This document shows, piece by piece, positions 1 through 7,525 of a stretch of DNA of 64,000 nucleotides; the stretch's first letter is position 1, and each line of letters opens with the position of its first letter. The position numbers and the translations under genes were made by a program. The notes below the pieces were generated by a model that saw only the letters and a program-made list of their open reading frames with translations, was not told the origin of the DNA and did not search any database. The stretch comes from Kitasatospora phosalacinea. GTDB lineage: Bacteria > Actinomycetota > Actinomycetes > Streptomycetales > Streptomycetaceae. Location of the stretch: NCBI RefSeq assembly GCF_000717185.1, contig NZ_JNYE01000021.1:1-64000 (forward strand), given 5' to 3'.

Positions 1-2518
1 GTTCGAGGGCGGTGAGGAGGGTGCGCAGGCGGCCGCGGGTGGGGCCGAGCCGGTCGGGGGCGGGGGTGAGCAGGAGCCAGGCGGCGTGGCGGCGGTGCAG
101 CGGGGGCGGGGCGAGCAGTTCGGGGTGGTCGGGGCCGAGTTCCCAGGCGCGGTAGAGCTCTTCGGTGAGCAGGTCGCAGGTGCCGGGGCCGACCTGGGCG
201 GTGCAGCTGCGGACGGGGGCGGTAGGGGTGAGGACGGTGACGGGGTCGGGGTGCGGGGCGGCGGGGCCGCCGTGCAGGGTGACGGGGTGGCGCCAGTCCC
301 AGGCGGCCCAGGTCTCGGTGAAGTGCCGGAACAGGGCGGCCGGGTCCTCGTCGGTGGTCTCGGTGACGGTCCGGGCGGCGAGCACCGTCCAGGCGAGGGA
401 CGGGAGTTGGCCGAAGGGTGCGGAGACCAGGCCGCGGGCGGACGCCCAGGCCCTGACCCGGCGGGCGAGGGCGGCGAAGGCCGCGTGGCGGGGGCCGACG
501 GCGGCCAGCACCGCCTCGGCGTCGGTGACGGCGCTGTACGCGACCGCGCAGTCGTCGGCGGGGGCGAGCACCAGGTCGACGGCGAGGCCCGCGACGTCCA
601 GCCGCAGGCCGGGGACGCGGGCGCCGTGGACTTCCCGGACGTTCCGGGCCGCGGGCAGGGCGTCCGTCAACTGCCGGGCGATCACGGCCGGTCGGACGGG
701 GCCGGGGAGCAGCGCCACCAGGTCGAGGTCGGCGCCGGGCGCGTGGCAGCGCATCCGGCGGGAGCCGACGAGGTGGGTCTCGCCGGGCAGGACGGCGACG
801 ATCCGGGCGGTCAACTCGGCGGCGTCGCCGGAGGGTTCGGCGCGGACGGCGGGCGCGGACGGCTCGGGGAGCTCGCGGACCGCGCCGGTGCCGAGGGCGA
901 CGAGGGCGCGCGGGGTCATCGGCCCGTCGCCGCGCCGGGAGAGCAGCACGAGTTCGCCGACCTCGGCCGTCACCGGCGCCGGCTCGCCGGTCGGGAAGTC
1001 GCCGGCCGGGAAGTCGCCGCGGCCGAGGGTGAGGTGCGGCCGGTAGCCGCCCTCGCGGGTGCGGCACTGCGGGAAGCGGCGTTGCAGGGCCTGGTGGAGG
1101 ACCGTCCAGCGGGCGGTGGCCCCCACGGCCGGGTCGAGCCAGCGGGTGTCGGCGCCGGGCTGCCCGAAGGTCCGTACGCCCGCCAACTCCGTGCGGAAGG
1201 GCGGGACTTCGGCGGCGGCTTCGGCGAGCAGCGGCAGCGCCCGGTCGAACTCGTGCTCGGCGACGAAGGCGGGCAGCAGGGTGACGTGCGGCGGCCAGCG
1301 GTCGTACGCCGGGTCGTGCCGGGCGCGCAGGCGCTGGATCGGCGGCCACAGGTGGGCGGGCGGCAGCCAGGCGACGGCGGTGCGGGCGGTGGTGGGGGCG
1401 TCGAGCAGGCCGTCGGCGGGGGCGAGGTCGAGGTCGACGGCGAGGCCGTAGTGGTCGGAGGGGTGCAGGCCGTCGGGGTCGGGGCGGTGGCCGAGCAGGC
1501 GGGCGGCCGTGGTGCGGGCCCGGCCGGGGCGGAGCAGGACGCGGTCGAGGCGGCCGGACCGGCCGGTGAGCGAGGAGACGGCGGCGAGCGGGTTGGCGGC
1601 GGGGTCGAAGGTGGGGGTGCGGTCCCCGGGGCCGTGCACCTCGGTCCAGGTGTCGCGCAGGCCGAGGGCGGTGGCGGGCGCCCCGGTGCCGTCGTTGAAG
1701 TCGCCGAGCACCAGCAGGTCGCCCTCGACGGCGGCGAAACCCTCGGCGAGGGCGGCGAGTTCGGCGGTGCGGCGGGCGGCGCCGTCGGGCGAGTGGTCGC
1801 TGCTGAGGTGGATGGCGGCGACGGTGAGCGGGCCGGTGCCGGTGCGGACGGTGACGGCGGTGACGGCCTTGTGCGGGCCGAGGGCGTGCCGTCCGGCCTC
1901 CTGGACGGGGAGGCGGCTGAGCAGCAGCAGCCCGTGCTCGTCGATCTCCCGGCCGAACGGGTCGGCGCCCAGGGTGTAGCCGCCGCGCTGGACCCACCGC
2001 TGCGCCAGCAGCAGCTTGACCAGGGCCGGTTCGACCTCCTGGAGGGCGATCAGGTCGGCGTCGGCGGCTTCGAGTTCGGCGAGCAGCAGCGGGCGGCGGC
2101 GGGCGGTGTGGATCAGCCCGGGGTCGTAGCGGTCCCACAGGGTGTTCCAGGTGACGACGCGCAGCGGCCCGGTGCCGTGGGCGGGCCGGGCCCCGGCGGG
2201 CCGCCAGCCGCGCTCGGGCTGCCAGTCGTGCGGGGTGCTCGGGGTGAAGAACGGCGCGGGCAGCACGGCCGGGTCGGTGCGCCGCCCGGCGGTGGTGGTG
2301 TCGAGCAGGTCGGTGCCGGTGTCGCGGTCCCACACCACCTGCCCGTCGGCCTCGACGTACCGGACGCGGTGCCAGGGCACGTCCCCGGCGGCGGTGAAGC
2401 TCTCCAGCGGGACGCGCTCGGTGCGGTCGTCGCGCTGCCGGACGCCGAGGGTGAAGCGGGCCGGGTCGAAGCGCTCGTCCCAGCGGACGCGCTGGCAGAC
2501 CTGCTCGATGGGGCGCAT
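1..2518 (-). CDS. Multidomain RNA-repair protein: MJ1316 end-recognition, EEP, 2H and poly(A)-polymerase-like domains (3' end outside window)
   Basis: Partial: 839 codons are visible and the C-terminus lies beyond base 1. Reading the minus strand from ATG 2518 gives four domains. Residues 1-75 (starting MRPIEQVCQRVRWD) match the MJ1316/DUF504 RNA cyclic-end recognition domain. Residues ~117-360 form an endonuclease/exonuclease/phosphatase (EEP) domain with TWNTLW, LQEVE, GDFND and SDH. Residues ~361-540 are a 2H phosphoesterase (LigT-like) with two H-x-T motifs, HVTLL and HLTLG. Residues ~545-839 resemble a poly(A)-polymerase-type nucleotidyltransferase (VGSRRM, then ADLDLV and a later VDLVL acidic residue). 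The ATG overlaps the stop of the upstream ligase/kinase by one base (TGATG), so the two genes are translationally coupled. By family knowledge these domains recognise and open 2',3'-cyclic phosphate ends and remodel 3' termini before ligation. The RNA substrate is unknown. Domain calls are by eye. Confidence 0.85.
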   Translation of the reverse strand, partial: MRPIEQVCQRVRWDERFDPARFTLGVRQRDDRTERVPLESFTAAGDVPWHRVRYVEADGQVVWDRDTGTDLLDTTTAGRRTDPAVLPAPFFTPSTPHDWQPERGWRPAGARPAHGTGPLRVVTWNTLWDRYDPGLIHTARRRPLLLAELEAADADLIALQEVEPALVKLLLAQRWVQRGGYTLGADPFGREIDEHGLLLLSRLPVQEAGRHALGPHKAVTAVTVRTGTGPLTVAAIHLSSDHSPDGAARRTAELAALAEGFAAVEGDLLVLGDFNDGTGAPATALGLRDTWTEVHGPGDRTPTFDPAANPLAAVSSLTGRSGRLDRVLLRPGRARTTAARLLGHRPDPDGLHPSDHYGLAVDLDLAPADGLLDAPTTARTAVAWLPPAHLWPPIQRLRARHDPAYDRWPPHVTLLPAFVAEHEFDRALPLLAEAAAEVPPFRTELAGVRTFGQPGADTRWLDPAVGATARWTVLHQALQRRFPQCRTREGGYRPHLTLGRGDFPAGDFPTGEPAPVTAEVGELVLLSRRGDGPMTPRALVALGTGAVRELPEPSAPAVRAEPSGDAAELTARIVAVLPGETHLVGSRRMRCHAPGADLDLVALLPGPVRPAVIARQLTDALPAARNVREVHGARVPGLRLDVAGLAVDLVLAPADDCAVAYSAVTDAEAVLAAVGPRHAAFAALARRVRAWASARGLVSAPFGQLPSLAWTVLAARTVTETTDEDPAALFRHFTETWAAWDWRHPVTLHGGPAAPHPDPVTVLTPTAPVRSCTAQVGPGTCDLLTEELYRAWELGPDHPELLAPPPLHRRHAAWLLLTPAPDRLGPTRGRLRTLLTALE

Positions 2519-4218
2519 CAGTCCTCCTCGTCCAGGGCCCCGGCGGTGGCCGCCACCGTGCCGTCGGCGTCCAGGTACCAGGTGCGGTGGGCCTGGCCGG
2601 GGTAGGGCGGGTGCCAGCGGTGCAGCTGGGCGGTCAGCACCTCGGCGGGGACGGGGTGCGGGCGGACGGCGTTGCGGCGGTGCAGTTCGGCCTGGTCGAC
2701 GACGGTGACGACGTGGGTGAGCAGCGCGTCGCGGCGCTCGGCGACCGCCTGGACGTGGCCGCGCTGGTGGCGGTTGAGCGAGGTGGCGTCCCAGAGGGCG
2801 GTGCCGCCGTCCGCGAGTGCGGCCTCCAGCGCCGCCAGGCCCCGGCGCAGCAGTTCGGGGTTGTCGCGCTGCTCGGCGCGCGAGCCGCGGGCGGCGCGCA
2901 GCTCGTCCAGGCTGATCCGGGTGCCGGGCCGGGTCGCGGCGTACGTGGACTTGCCGCTGCCGGAGGGGCCGCAGAGGTGGAGCAGCCGGGGGAAGCGGCC
3001 GTCGCGCCGGGCCCAGGTGGCGGCGACGGCCTCCTCGGCGGTGCTGATCCGGCCGCGGCCGTACGCCTCGCGGGCCTGCGCCCAGCACCGGTCGCGGACG
3101 TCCGGCGGGAGGTCGGCGAGGGCTTCGCGCAGGCCGGTGCGGAGCGGGCCGAACGGGTCGGGGCCGAGCAGTCCGGCGTCCTCGGCGTGCAGGGCGGACC
3201 AGGCGACCTCCGGCTCGGCGGCGGGGTGGGCCTCGGCGGCGACGGCGTGCAGGACGCCGAGGTCGGCGGCGGCGGCGAGGCCGGTCAGCCCGGCCCGGCG
3301 CTGCTCGTCGGGGTACGGCCGGGCGAGCTGCGGGTGCAGGCCGACCAGGTCGGCGACCCGGCGGGCCTGCGGGAGGCCGAGCGGTGCGGCGAGGGCGGGC
3401 AGCAGCCGTTCGCGGCGGGCGGCGCGCAGCGCGTGGGCGAGGACGCCGTCGAGCCGGGCGTCGCCGGTGCGGCCGAGGGTGTCCAACCGGGCGGTGATGC
3501 CGTCGAGTCCGGGGTCGAGGTCGAAGCCGGGGCCGAGGGCGGCGGCGAGGGCGGCCGGGTCGGGGGCGCCGCCGGAACGGACGTGCCAGAGCGCGGCGTT
3601 CGGGCCGAGGCCGTTCTCGACCACGGCGGCGTGCATCCAGTGGGTGTCGGTCCGCACGTGCTGCGGGCGCACCCACTTGGCGACCCGGCGGCCGAACTCG
3701 GCCCGGTCGAAGCCCGCGGCCGTCCGCACCACGTAGCCCTCCTGGCGGTCCGGGTCGAGCTCGAGCGCGCGGATCGCCCGCTCGTCGTAGCGGCCGCGCC
3801 ACAGCACCCGGGGGGTGGGCACGCCGAGGCGGCGCAGGAAGCGGACGGTGGCGTCCCAGTCGAGGCAGCGGTCGCGGTCGGTCCAGACCGAGAAGCCGTG
3901 GAACCAGCTGTCCAGGTCGGTGTAGGCGAGCGAGTGCCGGGCGTACAGGTTCTCCCCGCAGATCCGCCAGCCGGGCGGGATGCGCGGGCCGATCCGGCCC
4001 TGGAGGCCCTTCACCCAGGCGCGGGAGGGGTGGTGCGCGGAGTCCAGCGAGCGGGCGTGCAGGCCGTCGGGGTAGAGCGTGGTGTTCTCGCCGTCGAGCT
4101 TCTCGGTGACGACCACGTCGGTGCCGGCCAGGCCGGAGGCGTCCCGGTTGCGGATGTCGTCGGCCGCCGCCCCCGGGGACCACGGGAGGTGCGGGGTCCG
4201 GGGGTAGTGGACGCGCAT
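2518..4218 (-). CDS. T4-type RNA ligase fused to P-loop polynucleotide kinase
   Basis: 566 residues from ATG 4218; an in-frame GTG at 4227 is possible. The N-terminal half is an ATP-dependent RNA ligase: nucleotidyl-acceptor lysine K40 in EKLDGEN, then FHGFSVW, EGYVVRTA and KWVRPQHVRTD, which fit nucleotidyltransferase motifs III, IV and V. A helical linker of about 180 residues follows. The C-terminal 150 residues are a Pnkp/T4-kinase-like P-loop domain: Walker A GPSGSGKST near residue 415, SLDELR, WDATSLNRHQR, and a lid arginine in RNAVRPHP. Expected activities are 5'-OH phosphorylation and strand joining with ATP. No HD or DxDxT phosphatase motif is visible, so 3'-end healing would rest on the coupled downstream protein. 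The stop overlaps the next ATG by one base. The RNA target cannot be read from the sequence. Confidence 0.9.
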   Translation of the reverse strand: MRVHYPRTPHLPWSPGAAADDIRNRDASGLAGTDVVVTEKLDGENTTLYPDGLHARSLDSAHHPSRAWVKGLQGRIGPRIPPGWRICGENLYARHSLAYTDLDSWFHGFSVWTDRDRCLDWDATVRFLRRLGVPTPRVLWRGRYDERAIRALELDPDRQEGYVVRTAAGFDRAEFGRRVAKWVRPQHVRTDTHWMHAAVVENGLGPNAALWHVRSGGAPDPAALAAALGPGFDLDPGLDGITARLDTLGRTGDARLDGVLAHALRAARRERLLPALAAPLGLPQARRVADLVGLHPQLARPYPDEQRRAGLTGLAAAADLGVLHAVAAEAHPAAEPEVAWSALHAEDAGLLGPDPFGPLRTGLREALADLPPDVRDRCWAQAREAYGRGRISTAEEAVAATWARRDGRFPRLLHLCGPSGSGKSTYAATRPGTRISLDELRAARGSRAEQRDNPELLRRGLAALEAALADGGTALWDATSLNRHQRGHVQAVAERRDALLTHVVTVVDQAELHRRNAVRPHPVPAEVLTAQLHRWHPPYPGQAHRTWYLDADGTVAATAGALDEED

Positions 4219-4263
4219 GCGGGCCACCCTAGGGACGGGCCGGTCCGCCCGGCCAACGAATTA

Positions 4264-4296
4264 GGCCCTGTCCGGCCGGTCTTGCCGGACAGGGCC
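4264..4296 (-). terminator. Hairpin downstream of mqnP
   Basis: A perfect 13-bp inverted repeat (GGCCCTGTCCGGC, 7-base loop, complement) lies 24 bases past the mqnP stop and before the RNA-ligase gene on the same strand. It probably ends the mqnL-mqnP transcript and insulates the RNA-repair operon. Confidence 0.75.
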
Positions 4297-4319
4297 CCGT
4301 CGGTGCGGGAGTCGGACCG

Positions 4320-5222
4320 TCAGACCGTCAGACCGCGGCTGATCAGGTCGATCAGGGCGAAGGCGAACAGCGAGATGCCCACGAACCCGTTGGTGGAGAA
4401 GAACGCCCGGTTCAGCCGCGACAGGTCGTGCGGCTTGACGATGGTGTGCTCGTAGACGAACGCGCCCGCCACCACCGCCAGCCCGCACCAGAAGAAGCCG
4501 CCCGCGTCGGTCAGCACCGCGTACCAGGCCAGCAGCGCGGTGGTGACCGCGTGGCAGACCCGGGCGCCGGTGATCGCGGCGGGCACCCCGAACCGGGCCG
4601 GGACGGAGCGCACGCCCGTGCCGCGGTCGGCCGCGACGTCCTGGCAGGCGTAGATCAGGTCGAAGCCGCCGATCCAGATGCCGACCGCCAGGCCCAGCAC
4701 CACCGCGTCCCAGGACCAGCTGCCGGTGACGGCCAGCCAGGCGCCGATCGGCCCCATCGCCTGGGCCAGGCCCAGGATCGCCTGCGGGAAGTCGGTGAAC
4801 CGCTTGCCGTACGGGTAGACCACCATCGGGACGACGGCCACCGGCGCCAGCAGCAGGCAGAGCGGGTTGAGCAGCGCCGCCGAGCCGAGGAAGACCACCA
4901 GCGCGATCGCCGAGCCGAGGTACGCGGTGCGCAGCGAGACGGCGCCGGTGACGAGTTCGCGGCCCGCGGTGCGCGGGTTCCGGGCGTCGATCTCGCGGTC
5001 GATGATCCGGTTGGCGGCCATCGCGAAGGTGCGCAGGCCGACCATGCAGACCGTGACCAGCAGCAGTTCGCGCCAGTGCACCGACCCGTCGGCGAGGAAC
5101 ATCGCGGTCAGCGCGGCGGTGTAGGCGAAGGGCAGCGCGAAGACCGAGTGCTCGATCGCGACCAGGCGCAGGAAGGCCCTGGTCCGGCTCGGCGGGGCCT
5201 CGAACGCGTCCGCGGTGGTCAT
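4320..5222 (-). CDS. mqnP: UbiA-family prenyltransferase of the futalosine menaquinone pathway (MqnP)
   Basis: 300 residues, a polytopic membrane protein with about eight hydrophobic helices. It carries the two Asp-rich UbiA motifs: NRIIDREIDARN near residue 72 and YACQDVAADRGTGVRS near 195, which bind prenyl diphosphate through Mg2+. In the futalosine route MqnP attaches the polyprenyl chain to the naphthoate precursor before decarboxylation. ATG 5222 overlaps the stop of the UbiD-like gene by one base (TGATG), so the two enzymes are co-translated. The UbiX-like flavin prenyltransferase (MqnM), needed for UbiD activity and often adjacent, is not in this window. Confidence 0.88.
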   Translation of the reverse strand: MTTADAFEAPPSRTRAFLRLVAIEHSVFALPFAYTAALTAMFLADGSVHWRELLLVTVCMVGLRTFAMAANRIIDREIDARNPRTAGRELVTGAVSLRTAYLGSAIALVVFLGSAALLNPLCLLLAPVAVVPMVVYPYGKRFTDFPQAILGLAQAMGPIGAWLAVTGSWSWDAVVLGLAVGIWIGGFDLIYACQDVAADRGTGVRSVPARFGVPAAITGARVCHAVTTALLAWYAVLTDAGGFFWCGLAVVAGAFVYEHTIVKPHDLSRLNRAFFSTNGFVGISLFAFALIDLISRGLTV

Positions 5223-6679
5223 CACAGGCCGTACTCCTTCCAGCGGCGGGTGACCCGGGCCGCGGTCTCCGGGTCGGAGGCGACCATCTCGGGCCAGCCG
5301 CCGTCGCGGGTGTAGCCCTCCTCGGGGAGCTTGCGGGTGGCGTCGATGCCCGCCTTGCCGCCCCAGAACTGCTGGTAGGAGGCGTGGTCGAGGTGGTCGA
5401 CCGGGCCTTCGACGACCGAGAGGTCCCGGCTGTAGTCGACGTTGCCCAGGGCCCGCCAGGCGACCTCCTGGTAGTCGTGGACGTCGCAGTCGGCGTCCAC
5501 CACCACGATCAGCTTGGTCAGCGACATCATGTGGGCGCCCCAGATGGCGTGCATGACCTTCTGCGCGTGCTTGGGGTACTTCTTGTCGATCGAGACGATC
5601 ACGCAGTTGTGGAAGCCGCCGGCCTCGGGCAGGTCGTAGTCGACGATGTCCGGGATGATCACCTTGAGCAGCGGCAGGAAGAAGCGCTCGGTGAACTTGC
5701 CGAGCGGCCCGTCCTCGGTGGGCGGGCGGCCGACCACGATGGACTGCAGCAGCGGGCGGCGGCGCATCGTCACGCAGTCGACGGTCAGCGCCGGGAAGGG
5801 CTCCTGCGGGGTGTAGAAGCCGGTGTGGTCGCCGAACGGGCCCTCGGGGAGCATCTCCCCGGGCTCCAGCCAGCCCTCCAGCACCACCTCGGCGTCCGCG
5901 GGCACCTGCAGCGGGACGGTCCTGCAGTCGACCATCCGGACCCGCTCCCCCGCGACGAACCCGGCGAACAGGTACTCGTCGATGTCGCCGGGCAGCGGCG
6001 CGGTGGCGGCGTAGGTGACGGCGGGCGGGCAGCCGAAGGCGATCGCGACGGGCAGCCTCTCTCCCCGCTTGGCGGCGACCGCGGCGTGGTTGCGGCTGTC
6101 CTTGTGGATCTGCCAGTGCATGCCGATGGTGCGCCGGTCGTGCCGCTGCAGCCGGTACAGGCCGAGGTTGCGGACGCCGGAGTCCGGGTCCTTGGTGTGG
6201 GTGAGCCCGAGGTTGAAGAAGGAGCCGCCGTCCAGCGGCCAGGTGAACAGCGCGGGCAGCTGCTCCAGGTCGACGTCCTCGCCGGTGAGCACCACCTCGT
6301 GGACGGGCGCGTCGGCGGACTTCACGTTCCGCGGCGGGACGTGCGCCATCGAGGCGAGCTTGCCGAACGCCTCCCGGAAGCCGGTGAAGCCCTGCGGCAG
6401 TTCGGGCCTGAGCAGGCCGCCGATCTTCTCGGCGATGTCGTCGGGCGACTTGAGGCCGAGCGCCTTGGACAGCCGCCGCTCGGTGCCGAAGACGTTCATG
6501 GCCAGCGGCATCGCCGAGCCCTTGACGTTCTCGAAGAGCAGCGCGGGGCCCTTGGCCTTCTGCACCCGGTCGACGATCTCGCCGACCTCCAGGTAGGGGT
6601 CGACCTCGACCTTGATCCGTTTGAGGTCGCCCTCCCGCTCCAGCGCCCGGAGGAAGGAACGGAGATCGTCGTATGCCAT
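5222..6679 (-). CDS. mqnL: UbiD-family carboxy-lyase of menaquinone biosynthesis (MqnL)
   Basis: 485 residues starting MAYDDLRSFL, a full-length UbiD decarboxylase. Recognisable segments are the PALLFENVKGS region, GMHWQIHKDSRNHAAV, EGPFGDHTGFYT (UbiD active-site loop with E and D) and the C-terminal KYPKHAQKVMHAIWG. UbiD enzymes use prenylated FMN made by a UbiX partner. Next to mqnP this is the candidate for decarboxylating the prenylated 1,4-dihydroxy-6-naphthoate intermediate. It is the first gene of a two-gene operon. The shine-dalgarno upstream of ATG 6679 is weak. The divergent gene starts 76 bases away, so this short gap holds both promoters. Confidence 0.88.
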   Translation of the reverse strand: MAYDDLRSFLRALEREGDLKRIKVEVDPYLEVGEIVDRVQKAKGPALLFENVKGSAMPLAMNVFGTERRLSKALGLKSPDDIAEKIGGLLRPELPQGFTGFREAFGKLASMAHVPPRNVKSADAPVHEVVLTGEDVDLEQLPALFTWPLDGGSFFNLGLTHTKDPDSGVRNLGLYRLQRHDRRTIGMHWQIHKDSRNHAAVAAKRGERLPVAIAFGCPPAVTYAATAPLPGDIDEYLFAGFVAGERVRMVDCRTVPLQVPADAEVVLEGWLEPGEMLPEGPFGDHTGFYTPQEPFPALTVDCVTMRRRPLLQSIVVGRPPTEDGPLGKFTERFFLPLLKVIIPDIVDYDLPEAGGFHNCVIVSIDKKYPKHAQKVMHAIWGAHMMSLTKLIVVVDADCDVHDYQEVAWRALGNVDYSRDLSVVEGPVDHLDHASYQQFWGGKAGIDATRKLPEEGYTRDGGWPEMVASDPETAARVTRRWKEYGL

Positions 6680-6754
6680 ACCTGTCAGTATCCGGTACGG
6701 GCTACCCTGAGCCCGCCAAGGGTCCTGTTCGAACCTTCCCGGGAGTTCTGCGCT

Positions 6755-7174
6755 GTGCTGAGAGTCGTGCCCGTGGTGGCGCTGCTGGCCCTGTGGGTGT
6801 GGGCGTTCATCGACTGCCTGACCACCCCGGAGGACGAGGTCCGCCACCTGCCCAAGGTGGTCTGGGTGATCATCGTGCTGTTCTTCCCCCTGGTCGGCTC
6901 GATCGCCTGGCTGGTGGCCGGGCGCGACCGCACCGGGGCGCGCCGCGGCCGGGCGCCCTGGCCGTCCGGTCCGACCGCCGGGTACCCCGAGCACGAGCGC
7001 CCGCGGCGCCCGCTCGCCCCGGACGACGACCCGGAGTTCCTCGCCTCGCTGAAGCGCGGCAACGAGCAGCACGAGGACATGCTCAAGCAGTGGGAGGCGG
7101 ACCTGCGCCGCCGCGAGGAGGAGCTGCGCCGGGACGGCGGGCACCCCGAGGACGGCGGCCGTCCCGGGGCCTGA
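6755..7174 (+). CDS. Small membrane protein with PLDc_N (phospholipase D N-terminal-like) domain
   Basis: 139 residues from GTG 6755, preceded at good distance by GGGAG. Two hydrophobic helices (VVPVVALLALWVWAFIDC and VVWVIIVLFFPLVGSIAWL) flank the charged EDEVRHLPK loop. This is the PLDc_N layout, a two-helix domain common in small actinobacterial membrane proteins, here without any phospholipase catalytic domain. The C-terminal 70 residues are charged and probably cytoplasmic, with a coiled-coil-like EEELRRD stretch. Function unknown. It is transcribed divergently from mqnL. Confidence 0.8.
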   Translation: MLRVVPVVALLALWVWAFIDCLTTPEDEVRHLPKVVWVIIVLFFPLVGSIAWLVAGRDRTGARRGRAPWPSGPTAGYPEHERPRRPLAPDDDPEFLASLKRGNEQHEDMLKQWEADLRRREEELRRDGGHPEDGGRPGA

Positions 7175-7525
7175 TCCCGCCTTTTGGCGCATCCCTACCA
7201 TCCGGACCTGATCCGGCCCTCGAACACCCGGCCGTCGGCCCGCGTGCGCCCCTGTCGGCGCGCGACGGGCCGGCGGCCTCCGAGCACCCGCCGTCTCGCC
7301 GCTGACCTGCCCTTTCGGCCTCTCCGCCACCCCCCGGCAGGGGGGTTCCCCCTGCCCCGCCGGAAACGACCCGGCGGTAGGGGTGTGCGCCCCCCTATGT
7401 CGAGCCTGTACAGCGATCGGCTCCCGACCTTGTACGGATTCGACGCCGAAAGCGGGGCGCCCCGGCTCGTACTGTCGTAGCAGTAGAGGTGTTCGCTGCC
7501 CCACGCGAGCTTGGAGTGGTTCGAG
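7175..7525 (+). other. Intergenic region upstream of accB
   Basis: No convincing gene in 351 bases. It contains an imperfect stem of about 13 bp at roughly 7350-7386 (CCCTGCCCCGCCGG against CCGGCGGTAGGG), which could terminate the preceding gene. A less GC-rich stretch around 7397-7480 probably holds the accB promoter; TACTGT at 7470-7475 is a possible -10, but no good -35 stands out. Confidence 0.4.

Noticed and set aside
86..2605. Long plus-strand open frame of 839 codons opposite the RNA-repair gene
   Set aside because: Gly/Ala/Val/Arg-rich translation without any domain. The minus strand has four recognisable domains and the normal third-position G/C pattern.
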